A stretch of DNA of 33,884 nucleotides from Rhodocyclaceae bacterium (GCA_030682175.1 JAUXOM010000056.1:1-33884), one strand, 5' to 3'; shown: positions 8,116-19,761, counted from the first letter of the stretch. Numbers and translations are program-made. The notes: generated by a model from the letters alone, not told the origin.

Positions 8116-8511
8116 TCAGAGCGTATGCATCCCTTCGTGGGCATAGAGCCTTTCACGCTGCTGCTGGCAGACCAGGCAGCGCTTCGCCGTGGGATAGGCC
8201 TGCAGGCGCTCGAAGCCGATCGCGTTGCCGCAATCGATGCAAGCGCCGAAGCTGCCTTCACTGATGCGCCCCCGCGCCGCTTCGATATCGCGGATTGCCC
8301 TGATGTGCCGATCGATGATGGCGAGATTGATGTCGGCCAGCGCATCGCCGATCGCCGCATCGGCGCTGTCGGCCGGACCGCGATCGATCAGCTCGATGTA
8401 CTGCTGAAGCTCCGGCGCCGCCAGTTCACCGCGAACCTCCTCGAGGAGCAACTGGTAACTCCGGTCGAGGTTCTTCGTCAGCTTCGACAATTGGCTTTGC
8501 TTCAGGCTCAT
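8116..8511 (-). CDS. TraR/DksA-family zinc-finger regulator
   Basis: 131 residues with ATG 8509-8511 and a strong AGGAGGG ribosome site. N-terminal coiled-coil region (about 1-80), then the family signature DIEAARGRISEGSFGACIDC and a second CxxC (CLVC), giving a four-cysteine zinc finger. DksA-type proteins enter the RNA polymerase secondary channel and modify initiation, often with ppGpp. The coiled-coil tip here carries DSADAAIGDALADIN rather than a clear DxxDxA motif, so activity may differ from DksA proper. It is likely the first gene of an operon with the HPF-CSD fusion. Confidence 0.87.
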   Translation of the reverse strand: MSLKQSQLSKLTKNLDRSYQLLLEEVRGELAAPELQQYIELIDRGPADSADAAIGDALADINLAIIDRHIRAIRDIEAARGRISEGSFGACIDCGNAIGFERLQAYPTAKRCLVCQQQRERLYAHEGMHTL

Positions 8512-8697
8512 GATGCGTTCCCTCCTCGCTATCGGCCCACTCTCCCCCATGACTTCAAGGTAGCTGCTGGGCGGGCGGAGGGCAAGCGAACAATTCACGG
8601 GCCACGGCAACATTGACTGATGGCCCGGACAGAACTAGACATGAAGCAATGGCACAGGGCACGCAGCGTGCCGCCGAACCAATATAAGGAAATGATC

Positions 8698-9192
8698 ATG
8701 CGCAATGCAATCGAAGTCGAAGAACGGGTCAGCCGGGAACTGTCGACAGTGATCGAGGTGATGTGCGGCGACCCCGACAGCGACGCAGTGGTGACGCTCG
8801 GAGTCGTGCGTTACAGGATCAAGCGGGCCCTTGCCGGCTTTGCAGAGGCAGAGCGTACCCATCTGTTCGGCGACGAAGAGACGCTGGGTGCCGAGCTCGA
8901 CGCGCTGATCGACGAATACGGCGAGGATACCCTGGCCATTGATCTGGCCAGCGTGAAGGCGAGCGAGGACCTGTCCACCATCATCGAGGCCTTGCTGGAT
9001 GACACCGACCCGGACATCGTGCTGACCCTGGGCGCGGTGCGGGAAGCCATGGCCAATGGCCTCCTGGCGAGCCTGGCCGGCGACGGGCTGATCGAGGCTG
9101 ACGAGGAGCAGACGCTGCGGGCCGAAATCGATGCGCTCATCGAACGCCGCGGAGAAGAAACGCTGGCCGAGGACGTCCTGCGCTTCGAGTAG
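8698..9192 (+). CDS. Acidic hypothetical protein with two internal repeats
   Basis: 164 residues. Of the two adjacent ATGs, 8698 is chosen because AAGGA (8686-8690) is seven bases before it. The protein consists of two similar halves of about 75 residues: each has LST(V/I)IE, then a TLG.VR segment, an acidic EE.TL.AE(L/I)DALI(D/E) and ETLA/DTLA near its end. This is an internal tandem duplication. It is all-helical in appearance, pI is low, and there are no cysteines of note. It is divergent from the DksA-like gene (186 bp between) and may be co-regulated with it. No known family. Confidence 0.7.
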   Translation: MRNAIEVEERVSRELSTVIEVMCGDPDSDAVVTLGVVRYRIKRALAGFAEAERTHLFGDEETLGAELDALIDEYGEDTLAIDLASVKASEDLSTIIEALLDDTDPDIVLTLGAVREAMANGLLASLAGDGLIEADEEQTLRAEIDALIERRGEETLAEDVLRFE

Positions 9193-9228
9193 CCCGGGCG
9201 ACCGGAGCCAGCCGGCGCATCCGCAACC

Positions 9229-10419
9229 TCACTCCGCGATATCCGCTTCGGCCTCGGGCCACAGGGCCGGAAAGTAGAAACGCAGCGCATGCAACGGCAA
9301 GCCGAAGCGTACCCTGCCTTGCGGGGTGTCCGACTTGAGCAGGCCGCGCCGGATCAGGGCGGAGAGCACCGAAACGGCGGTGCGCTCGCCCAGGCTCATC
9401 ATCGCCTTGAACTCCCCGCGTTCGAGTTCGCGGCCGGCGAGGAAGAGGTAGTGCAGCGGGCGTAGCGCCTCGCGGCGCACGCCGGAGCGCAGGCTTTCTT
9501 CTTCGAAGGCCAGGCAGGCGGCGATGCGCCGCTCCATGGCGGAGATGTCGAGCAGGCCACCCATGAAGCTCACCTGGTCGAGACAGACATCGAGGACGTA
9601 GTCGATCCATGCCACTAGCGCCTGCTCGCTGAGGTTGCCCCGCCCATCAAGATCGCCATGGCGCGGCAGGTCCGCCTCGGCCAGCCGCGCGTAGTACTGG
9701 TCGACCGTGCGGGCGAAACCGCGCAACGGCGACCACAAGCCGTTGGTGTAGCCGAGGGCGCTCAGCACGGCATGGGTGTGCAGGCGCATGACGCGGCCGT
9801 TGCCGTCGATGAAGGGGTGAATCCAGCCCAGCCGCTGGTGGGCGGCGGCCATGGCGAGTAGTGCCGCTTCGCCGCGGCGAATATCGCCGAAGAACCCGGC
9901 CCAGCGCTCAAGCAGTTTCGTCAGGCTGGCATGGCCAGGTGCGACGTGGCGCCCCACCTGGACTTCGCGCCGGCGCAGTTCGCCGGGCACGATGGCCTCA
10001 CCCTCGGCGGTGACGAGGTCTTCCGGCGGCAGGCGGGAGAAGAGTTCCCGGTGAAGATCCTGTACCGCGATAGCGGTGTAGAGTTGCCGGCCACCCGCTT
10101 CCCCGCTGTAGCGTTGCTCGATGGCCGTTTCGGCCTCAATGTGTGCGATGGCAAGGCGTTGCCGCGAGGCGAGGTCCATATTGGCGGAAAAGTTTTTTGC
10201 AAGGGCCTGCTCGATTTCCAGCGGCCGAGTGTGCTGACCCTCGATACGGTTGGTGTAGTACGAGTTCATGCCGCGCAGCAGCGCGCGCAGCTCGGCGGCG
10301 ATGGGCAGCCCGGCAAGCTGGGTGGCGCTGCGCGCGAGATCGTGCGCCTTGGCGAGCAGGGGCTCCTGCTTATTCGGCGAGGGCAGCAGCGGTTCGAATT
10401 GATGGGGTGCGTCGTACAT
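9229..10419 (-). CDS. fic: Fic-domain protein, class II, with C-terminal winged helix
   Basis: 396 residues; ATG 10417-10419 with AAGAGGATC upstream. An N-terminal inhibitory helix contains the (S/T)xxxE(G/N) motif as TNRIEG (about 56-61), so the enzyme is self-inhibited. The complete catalytic loop HPFIDGNGRVMR (about 198-209) predicts AMP transfer to a hydroxyl side chain of a target protein. The last 90 residues form a winged helix (RTAVSVLSALIRRGLLKSD), seen in Fic proteins that bind DNA or their own promoter. It appears solitary: no antitoxin gene is needed in class II. The target is unknown. Confidence 0.9.
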   Translation of the reverse strand: MYDAPHQFEPLLPSPNKQEPLLAKAHDLARSATQLAGLPIAAELRALLRGMNSYYTNRIEGQHTRPLEIEQALAKNFSANMDLASRQRLAIAHIEAETAIEQRYSGEAGGRQLYTAIAVQDLHRELFSRLPPEDLVTAEGEAIVPGELRRREVQVGRHVAPGHASLTKLLERWAGFFGDIRRGEAALLAMAAAHQRLGWIHPFIDGNGRVMRLHTHAVLSALGYTNGLWSPLRGFARTVDQYYARLAEADLPRHGDLDGRGNLSEQALVAWIDYVLDVCLDQVSFMGGLLDISAMERRIAACLAFEEESLRSGVRREALRPLHYLFLAGRELERGEFKAMMSLGERTAVSVLSALIRRGLLKSDTPQGRVRFGLPLHALRFYFPALWPEAEADIAE

Positions 10420-10438
10420 GGCGGATCCTCTTGCCAAC

Positions 10439-10467
10439 ATTATGATCGCTAAATCACATTGTTTCAA
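10439..10467 (-). promoter_or_regulatory. Sigma-70-type promoter of fic
   Basis: On the minus strand TTGAAA, a 17-base spacer and CATAAT, about 20 bases before the fic start codon. The surrounding 80 bases are much more AT-rich than the window. Confidence 0.6.
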
Positions 10468-10483
10468 TTGAATATTACTCAAC

Positions 10484-10516
10484 TATTGCGAAATTGTTTG
10501 CGCACATTATTGCGAA
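10484..10516. promoter_or_regulatory. Direct repeats upstream of fic, possible operator
   Basis: TATTGCGAA occurs at 10484-10492 and again at 10508-10516, spaced 24 bases (just over two helical turns), with the related TTTGCGCA between. They lie directly upstream of the -35 box, where the winged-helix domain of Fic itself or another regulator could bind. The binding role is inference. Confidence 0.4.
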
Positions 10517-10574
10517 CTTGAGGAGGGGCGATCCGGCTCAAGCCATCCCGGTCGAATCCCCCGCGGCATGTCGC

Positions 10575-10832
10575 AGCCAGATCGTCGCAGCGTCGCGCCA
10601 CACTTCGCGCAGGCGGTGGAATGGGATGCTGCGATCGGGATCTGTAACGCCTGACGCAGCCTAAAACCCCACCAGGTCATCCACCGGCAGCGCCAGCTGC
10701 GCCGCGCCGGTGATGCGTCGTAGCGTGGTGGCGACCATCTCGACGTTGTTGTCGAAACCGCCATGGGAAGCATCCGCCTGCTGCTCTGCCACGGCGTCGC
10801 CAGCGCCGCGGCGGGTGACGATCTTTTTCTCG
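10575..10832. repeat. 258-bp direct repeat, copy A
   Basis: Matches 13389-13646 at a constant offset of 2814 bases without gaps and with about nine mismatches, most of them in the part downstream of the coding end. It carries the end of the four-domain protein gene and flanking sequence. The match stops abruptly at 10832, where a catalase fragment begins. Confidence 0.9.
10661..10832 (-). pseudogene. 3' fragment of the four-domain hydrolase gene
   Basis: The minus strand encodes the last 57 residues or so of the 975-residue protein (ending in LPVDDLVGF, TAG at 10661-10663), nearly identical to the intact gene at 13475. It has no start and is fused out of context to catalase sequence at 10833. 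It is a duplication scar. Confidence 0.85.
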
Positions 10833-11117
10833 TGCACTGCATCATCCGGAAGCTGCGCGGGATAGCAGGTCGGACATCACCCACATCAGCATGTGGGTGC
10901 TCTCGGGCATCAACGAGACGAAGTCTCAGAACGTGTCATGCGCCGAGGCCGCCTGCGGCATCGCGTTGTTCGGCTCGGTTTCACGGCGTGGACGAGGTCC
11001 GGGAACTTCATAGCGTCCTGGATGAAGAACACCGGGATGTTGTTGCCGACCAGGTCCCAGTTATGCCTGGGCACAGCAGCCTGAAGTTGTTGACCGGCAC
11101 GACCTGGCTGAAATGAC
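10833..11117 (-). pseudogene. Catalase gene fragment, frameshifted
   Basis: The minus strand carries the central part of a heme catalase: [12 protein letters not shown], then after a frame change [20 protein letters not shown], then [17 protein letters not shown], then [19 protein letters not shown] and IPRSFRMM. Reading through needs at least two frame corrections (one apparent base loss at the AVKP/EPNN junction). A tryptophan codon after HDTF has become TGA. Both ends are missing; the 3' end is cut precisely at the direct repeat (10832). It is non-functional. Confidence 0.85.
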
Positions 11118-11344
11118 CATCAGGCCAAGAGCTCACCATATGCTCTCAGGGATGTCGATTCTGTGCGATGACCCACTTAGGCAACGAATAATTGTCCCGC
11201 CGCTATGCGCGTCAGCGCACAGAGACTTGCCGAGCCCACGTCGAAAATTTATACCTCTGGTAAAGCCAAAGTGCAGCAGCCCCGCGGCGACAGGAATTGC
11301 GCTTCACCTGGCCGCTGCGAAACCGAATCTCATGAACCGTTCGT
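11118..11344. other. Intergenic region before the AsmA-like gene
   Basis: 227 bases without a supported gene. It is more AT-rich than the neighbours and must hold the promoter of the AsmA-like gene, but no convincing -35/-10 pair stands out. Confidence 0.3.
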
Positions 11345-13366
11345 ATGATGAAAATGCCAACTCTGGAAATCCCTAAATCTCGTTGGATAAGATTTTCCCG
11401 AGCCCATCCCTGGCTCGTTGGCATCGTCGTCTCGATTCTTGTCATCATCATCATCTTTGACTGGAGCTGGTTGCGGCGACCACTGGAATCCTACATATCG
11501 AATAAAACGCAGCGAACGTTCACCATCGCGGATTTAGACGTGAAGCTGGGGCGCAGGCCGACGATCGTTTTGGAAGATTTGGTATTCGCGAATTCCGACT
11601 GGGGCAAGCCTGAACCCATGGCAACAGCGAAGAAGCTCGAATTCTCCGTTTCCCTGCGCGATCTCTTCGAAGGAAAATTCTACCTTCCCCGCGTCGCACT
11701 CACCGACGCGCGGATCTTGATGGAACGGCTCAAAGATCAGCGCAAGAACTGGACCCTCTCCGATCCTGCGGACACGTCTCCATCGCGCTTCAGGATTGGT
11801 GCACTATCGGTCAACAACGGACACCTTGAATATTTCGACTACGGCATTCCCTTCGCGATCAAGGTGGATGCGAACACTTTCGATCCCGCTGTCCAGGATA
11901 AAGTCAAAGACGCTGAAGCAAAGCCCGAGAACACTCGCTACTCGGCGCGATTCAAGTTTGCTGGAAAGTATCGTGATGCGAGCTTTGCGGGCAACGCCTT
12001 GACCGGTGAAGTAATGAGTTTCCAGGGGACCGGCGTGCCGTTCCCGTTAAAAGGCAATCTGGTCGCCGGAACGACCAAACTCGATATCGAAGGCACCGTG
12101 GCTGACGCCGCGAATATCAGCGGCATTGACGTCGATCTGCGTATTGCCGGCCAAACCATGGCGAACCTTTATCCGTTTCTGTTATTGCCGCTGCCCGCAT
12201 CACCGCCCTATGATCTACGCGGGCACTTAATTCTCAAGGGAAACAAATACACCCTGGAAAATCTGAATGGCATAATTGGGGAAACCGACGTTCATGGTCA
12301 AGCTGCTTATGAGGAACGCGAGCCGCGTCCTTTGCTGACTGCCGAGTTGCACAGCAATCTCATCAATATGGCGGACTTGGGGCCATTGGTCGGGGTCAAG
12401 ACCAAAGCATCAATGGGTAAACCAAAAACCACCCAGGCTGAAACCAGCACCCAGGCCGAAGCGGCGGCGGCGGAGCGCCGTCAGAATGTCGAGCGTATCC
12501 TGCCGGCCGGATCGTTCGAAGGTAGCCGTCTGCAGGCGATAGATGCCGAAGTGACACTGGAGGCCAAGAAGCTCAAAGCGCCGACGGATTTACCATTTGG
12601 AAACATGCGCGCCGTACTAAAACTGCACGACGCTGTTCTGAAACTCGAACCGCTGGAACTAGGTTTCGCCGGTGGCACAATCATTTCGCAGGTCACGCTC
12701 GATGCCCGCCAACCCATTATCAAGGCCTCCGTTCAAACCGATGTGCGGCGCCTGCAGCTGGCGCAATTGATGCCGGAGAATCCCACGTTCGCTAAAGCGG
12801 CGGGCACCGTCGGCGGCAAAATCGATTTGCGCGGTGCCGGCAATTCCATCGCCGACATGGCGGCCAAATCGGACGGCAACCTGAGCGCCGTGGTTGCTGG
12901 CGGGCGCATTTCAAACCTGCAGGACGCCCTAAGCGGACTGCAAGGCGGTAAAGCCCTGCAGGTTCTCATGCGCGGTGATCAGGATATTGCAGTGCGCTGC
13001 GGAGGGGTTGCCTTCGACGTCAAGGCTGGCAAAGGGACAGCGTCCGTTTTCGTGATCGACACCGAGCAAACCCAAATAACCGGGGAAGGTGGTTTTGATT
13101 TTGATCAGGAGCGCCTCGATATGACGATCGAACCTAAACCCAAGAAACCGGGCATTCTTTCACTCCGTACACCCATACGAGTGCATGGCAGCTTCCGCAA
13201 TCCGGAGATGACACTTGAAAAAGGACCGCTTGTGCTAAGAGGCGGTGCCGCCCTCGCGCTGGCACTGATTAATCCTCTCGCGGCGCTTATTCCTTTAATC
13301 GAGACCGGGCCGGGTGTCGATACGGACTGCAAGGAGCTTTTAATGCCGCCGAGATCGCGCAAATAG
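11345..13366 (+). CDS. AsmA-family protein
   Basis: 673 residues; ATG at 11345, with a second in-frame ATG immediately after; the ribosome site is weak. One N-terminal membrane helix (about 24-43, very hydrophobic VVSILVIIIIF), then a long periplasmic body. Family features: the segment LDVKLGRRPTIVLEDLVFAN, LYLPRVALTDARI-like beta repeats, and the C-terminal AsmA region with VRCGGVAFDVKAGKGTAS and LDMTIEPKPKKPGI. AsmA-like proteins are bridge-type proteins between inner and outer membrane linked to phospholipid transport. The gene is less GC-biased in codon use than its neighbours and lies between the two 258-bp repeats with a catalase relic, so it probably arrived by transfer or rearrangement. 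Confidence 0.85.
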   Translation: MMKMPTLEIPKSRWIRFSRAHPWLVGIVVSILVIIIIFDWSWLRRPLESYISNKTQRTFTIADLDVKLGRRPTIVLEDLVFANSDWGKPEPMATAKKLEFSVSLRDLFEGKFYLPRVALTDARILMERLKDQRKNWTLSDPADTSPSRFRIGALSVNNGHLEYFDYGIPFAIKVDANTFDPAVQDKVKDAEAKPENTRYSARFKFAGKYRDASFAGNALTGEVMSFQGTGVPFPLKGNLVAGTTKLDIEGTVADAANISGIDVDLRIAGQTMANLYPFLLLPLPASPPYDLRGHLILKGNKYTLENLNGIIGETDVHGQAAYEEREPRPLLTAELHSNLINMADLGPLVGVKTKASMGKPKTTQAETSTQAEAAAAERRQNVERILPAGSFEGSRLQAIDAEVTLEAKKLKAPTDLPFGNMRAVLKLHDAVLKLEPLELGFAGGTIISQVTLDARQPIIKASVQTDVRRLQLAQLMPENPTFAKAAGTVGGKIDLRGAGNSIADMAAKSDGNLSAVVAGGRISNLQDALSGLQGGKALQVLMRGDQDIAVRCGGVAFDVKAGKGTASVFVIDTEQTQITGEGGFDFDQERLDMTIEPKPKKPGILSLRTPIRVHGSFRNPEMTLEKGPLVLRGGAALALALINPLAALIPLIETGPGVDTDCKELLMPPRSRK

Positions 13367-13388
13367 AAACACTGCCCCGAAGTGGCCG

Positions 13389-13646
13389 AGCCAGATCGGC
13401 GCAGCGTCGCGCCACACTTCGCGCACGCAGCGGAATGGGATGCCGTGGTCGGGATCTGTCACGCCTGACGCAGCCTAAAACCCCACCAGGTCATCCACCG
13501 GCAGCGCCAGCTGCGCCGCGCCGGTGATGCGCCGTAGCGTGGTGGCGACCATCTCGACGTTGTTGTCGAAACCGCCATGGGAAGCATCCGCCTGCTGCTC
13601 TGCCACGGCGTCGCCAGCGCCGCGGCGGGTGACGATCTTTTTCTCG
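13389..13646. repeat. 258-bp direct repeat, copy B
   Basis: Parent copy of the repeat at 10575. It spans the last 172 bases of the four-domain protein gene and 86 bases beyond its stop. The interval 10833-13388 between the copies contains the catalase fragment and the AsmA-like gene. Confidence 0.9.
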
Positions 13647-16402
13647 GGGTGGATGGTCAGGCGTTGCGCCAGGCCGTGGTCTTCCATGGCTGTCCGCCAG
13701 TTGAGCAGATCCTCGGCCGTGCTCGCCGCGCCGTCCCAGCCCGAATAGCCGGGGTCGAAGACATTCGCCAGCCCGAGGATGGGCATGCGCTTGTCCGACT
13801 CCAGCGCGTTCGAAACGAAGTACAGCAGCGACTTGCGATAGACGAAGGCGACGTTGTCGTCCTGCTCGACGTCGTCGGCGAGGATGTCGAGGTGCAGCAG
13901 TTGCATGATGTCCGCATGCGGCGCGAAGTGGCGATTGGCGAAGCCGACGGTGCAGGCCGGCGCGTACAGATGCGCCGACTTCACGCTGGGGATCAGGTCC
14001 TTCTGCGCCAGGCTGCCGAGCAGCCGCCCGAGCGCAATGGTCCCGGCGGAATGACCCACCAGATGCAGCTCGAACTGGTCGCCCCAGCTTCCCGCCAGCG
14101 CGCGCAGCGCGTCGGTCAGCAGGTCGCCGCCGCGGCCGCTGGCTGCGGCCAGCTCGGCGTTCTCCTTCATCTCGCTCCACAGCGGGCGGGCGAAGGGGCG
14201 GCCGATGGCCTTTTCGATCACCGGGTCGGTGAGCTTGTCGGTGATCCAGTCGAGCGGTCCGCCCGCCAGGCCCGCCGGGGCCGGCAGCGACTTGTCTTCG
14301 AGGATATGGCCCAGCGATTCGAGCAGGCCGCTCTTCCACACCAGGAACAGCGGATAGCAACCGTTGCCAAGGAAAAACCGCCCCATCGCCCGGGCGCGCT
14401 TGATCGCATCCTTTTCGCTGTTGAGGCCGCCATGCACATAGAGCACCAGCCGCTTCTTTTCTTCCGGGTGCGCGCGGAACCATCGGTCCGGCAGCAGACA
14501 GGCCTGGTTCTGCAGCGTGCGCGTCACCCCGTCCACCGTGTCGAAGCGGGCGACATGGCCGTTGTTGCCCAGCACGATGCTGTGTTCGTAAGCCTGCTCT
14601 TCGCTCCACCAGTTGGCGCCGGCAGCGGCCAGGCGAGCCGCAGCCGCGCCGCCGCCGCCCGTCGCCAACCGGCCCGCAACCACGCCCGGCACGCCCGTCG
14701 CCGCCACCCACGCATCCAGCGCATGCGCCAACCAGTCGGCATAGCCGATCACGGCGAAACCACCCGCCCCCCAGGCGGCGCCCCAGGAGTTCTGGATGAC
14801 GAAGCCGCTGCGGTTGAAACCCACCAAAGCAAAGGCATGACCGCCGCGCCGCGACGGCCGTCCCGCGTACTCGATGACCGGCAAATCGGCGTGGCTCCGC
14901 GGCGCCTTGGCGGCAGTCGCCACCTGGTCCCAGCCACTGTGGGTATAGGACGAAACGAAGATCGCCCCCACTTCCATGATCGCCGCCTGCAGGTCGGTAA
15001 TCTCCTTCGGGTCGATGCGGTAGTACACCCCCAGCGTCTGCTCGGTAGCTTCCTTGTCCCAGCCCGCCAGTGGCAGCGACTCCGCGCCTGCCGCGTAGGG
15101 CCAGCGCGAGGTGAGGCAGACGCCGTTGTGATACCAGCCCTTGAGCGCGCCGCGACAACTTGAACCGTCGTAGTCCTCGCCCTCGTATTCGTCGTAGCGC
15201 CGCGCGAAGTGGTAGAGCATGCGCGGGCTCACCGACTCCAGTTGCTTCGGCATCCTGGCACCGCGCCAGCGCAGGTAGTTCACCACGCAGGCCAGGCCGA
15301 AGCCGGTACACGCGCCTTCCTGCCCCTGGTCGAGAATCAGCCCGGCCCGGGTGTAGGCGCCCATGAAACGCTTGATGTCACCATCCGCCGGACAAATCGC
15401 CGGCAGCGAATGCGGCGGCGGCTGGTAAAGCCGGTCGCGCAAATCGGCCGGGTCGGCCTTCACGTTCAGGCTTTCGCGCCGTCCCGCCAGCGCCGACTTT
15501 TCCGCCCGCGCCGCAGCCGTGCCGGCGGCCCTGGCAAGCTTCTTCGCGACCGGCGCCCCGCCGCCCACGACCGGCGGCGCCGCCGCCCACGCTTGCCGCG
15601 CCGCGCGGAAAGTCCCGGCAAAGCGCTCCAGGCCGTGGCTGCCGCCATTCACCACCTTGCGCGCGGCCTTCAGGTCGTCCTGCGCCAAAGCCTTGTTCAA
15701 TGCCACCTGGTTGGCGGCAAGATAGGCCGCCAACAGGCAGGCCGCCACCTCCGGCGCGCACGCCGCGTCCGGGTTGTCGGCCAGCGCAATATCGAGCGCC
15801 TTGCCATACTTTTCATAATTGGCGCGCCCCGTCAGCTGCACAAAGCCGCGCCCGCGAAAGCGCGCACCGTCGCCAACCTGGCTATTGCCCAGGTTGCTTC
15901 TCTTTTCGTAGGCGCTGAAGGCTGCCTGACCCGGCAGGGTGTTGAAGTGCGACGGCAACTCGGCGATCGGCACGAAGCCCTCGGTCTCGGCGCGGATGGT
16001 GCCCAGCGCGACGGCGATCATGTCGGCATCGGTGAGGTCGAAGGCCGCCAGCGCCGCGCAGACATAGGGCAGGTTGCGGGCGATGCTGGAGGTGCGGGTG
16101 AAGGGGAAGAGCTTGCCCACCAAAACCGTATCGACGCTCACCGCCAAAGTCGGCACTGGCAAGACGCCGAGCACGGCCAGCGTGCGCGGCCCGGCAATGC
16201 CATCGGCCACCAGCCCGACGCCGGTCTGCCAGGCGCGCAGCGCGGTTTCGGTGTCGATGTCGAATCTATCGCCGCGCGCCAGCCCCCGGTAGGCCGCCGC
16301 ACCCTTGCCCAGCGCCTTGCGCAGGGCCTGCTTCAGTGCGCCGACCGTCTTGCCGGCGCTGCCCCGCATCAGCAGCGGGGTCTGCGTTGTTTTGCTAGCC
16401 AT
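13475..16402 (-). CDS. Four-domain protein: PG-binding, GH19-like, papain-like, alpha/beta hydrolase
   Basis: 975 residues; ATG 16400-16402 with AAGGAG upstream. Domain order: peptidoglycan-binding repeat (about 8-80; LLMRGSAGKTVGALKQAL, GLVADGIAGPRTL); GH19 chitinase/lysozyme-like domain (about 90-270) with the acidic RAETEGF and RFRGRGFVQLTGRANY; Ala-rich linker (270-305); papain-like C1 protease (about 310-560) with Cys in GQEGACTGFG (near 364), His in GGHAFALVG (near 516) and Asn in QNSWG (near 530); alpha/beta hydrolase (about 600-960) with HGGLNS as oxyanion region, nucleophile GHSAG (near 783) and a possible His in SHGGFDNN. All three triads look intact. No signal peptide or membrane helix, so export would need a dedicated system, phage-like lysis or a partner. 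It could be an antibacterial effector or a lysin. It carries two copies of the dispersed 21-bp word. Confidence 0.85.
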   Translation of the reverse strand: MASKTTQTPLLMRGSAGKTVGALKQALRKALGKGAAAYRGLARGDRFDIDTETALRAWQTGVGLVADGIAGPRTLAVLGVLPVPTLAVSVDTVLVGKLFPFTRTSSIARNLPYVCAALAAFDLTDADMIAVALGTIRAETEGFVPIAELPSHFNTLPGQAAFSAYEKRSNLGNSQVGDGARFRGRGFVQLTGRANYEKYGKALDIALADNPDAACAPEVAACLLAAYLAANQVALNKALAQDDLKAARKVVNGGSHGLERFAGTFRAARQAWAAAPPVVGGGAPVAKKLARAAGTAAARAEKSALAGRRESLNVKADPADLRDRLYQPPPHSLPAICPADGDIKRFMGAYTRAGLILDQGQEGACTGFGLACVVNYLRWRGARMPKQLESVSPRMLYHFARRYDEYEGEDYDGSSCRGALKGWYHNGVCLTSRWPYAAGAESLPLAGWDKEATEQTLGVYYRIDPKEITDLQAAIMEVGAIFVSSYTHSGWDQVATAAKAPRSHADLPVIEYAGRPSRRGGHAFALVGFNRSGFVIQNSWGAAWGAGGFAVIGYADWLAHALDAWVAATGVPGVVAGRLATGGGGAAAARLAAAGANWWSEEQAYEHSIVLGNNGHVARFDTVDGVTRTLQNQACLLPDRWFRAHPEEKKRLVLYVHGGLNSEKDAIKRARAMGRFFLGNGCYPLFLVWKSGLLESLGHILEDKSLPAPAGLAGGPLDWITDKLTDPVIEKAIGRPFARPLWSEMKENAELAAASGRGGDLLTDALRALAGSWGDQFELHLVGHSAGTIALGRLLGSLAQKDLIPSVKSAHLYAPACTVGFANRHFAPHADIMQLLHLDILADDVEQDDNVAFVYRKSLLYFVSNALESDKRMPILGLANVFDPGYSGWDGAASTAEDLLNWRTAMEDHGLAQRLTIHPEKKIVTRRGAGDAVAEQQADASHGGFDNNVEMVATTLRRITGAAQLALPVDDLVGF
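15480..15500 (-). repeat. Dispersed 21-bp word, copy 2
   Basis: Minus strand AAAGTCGGCGCTGGCGGGAC plus G, one change from copy 1. It sits in the linker of the four-domain protein between the GH19-like and protease domains, read as KSALAGR. Confidence 0.75.
16146..16166 (+). repeat. Dispersed 21-bp word, copy 3
   Basis: Plus strand AAAGTCGGCACTGGCAAGAC plus G. It lies in the linker between the peptidoglycan-binding and GH19-like domains of the same gene, antisense to it, and is read as VLPVPTLA. Confidence 0.7.
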
Positions 16403-16585
16403 GGTTCATTCTCCTTTTGGCGATCCGCACGGTCGCAACTGCTCAAGGAAATATAGGCTATGTGGAAAACGCGGTTGAAATATTTTATGTGGATCAGATG
16501 GTGGATATGGCGCTCTGGTTGGTCATGGATTGCCCTGCGGCATGGACTTTGGCTGAAGCAACCGGCCCACGCACCAAGACGACGC
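16403..16585 (-). promoter_or_regulatory. Intergenic region with likely promoter of the four-domain gene
   Basis: 183 bases, AT-rich at its centre. On the minus strand a weak -35-like TTTCAA is followed after about 17-18 bases by CTATAT (near 16455-16490), some 60 bases before the start codon. No hairpin terminator for hsdR is evident. Confidence 0.3.
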
Positions 16586-19753
<3,168 letters not shown>

Positions 19754-19761
19754 CGGCGGTT

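Noticed and set aside
7390-8616. 408-codon open frame on plus over the HPF and DksA-like genes
   Set aside because: Both minus-strand genes have clear families and ribosome sites; the plus frame is their mirror.
8650-8665. Second sigma-54 promoter (TGGCAC) before the duplicated acidic protein
   Set aside because: The -12 element is ACGC instead of TTGC, and the surroundings are GC-rich; not convincing.
10507-10884. 125-codon minus ORF as a gene
   Set aside because: It is a chimera of the duplicated hydrolase gene end (wrong frame) and the catalase fragment.
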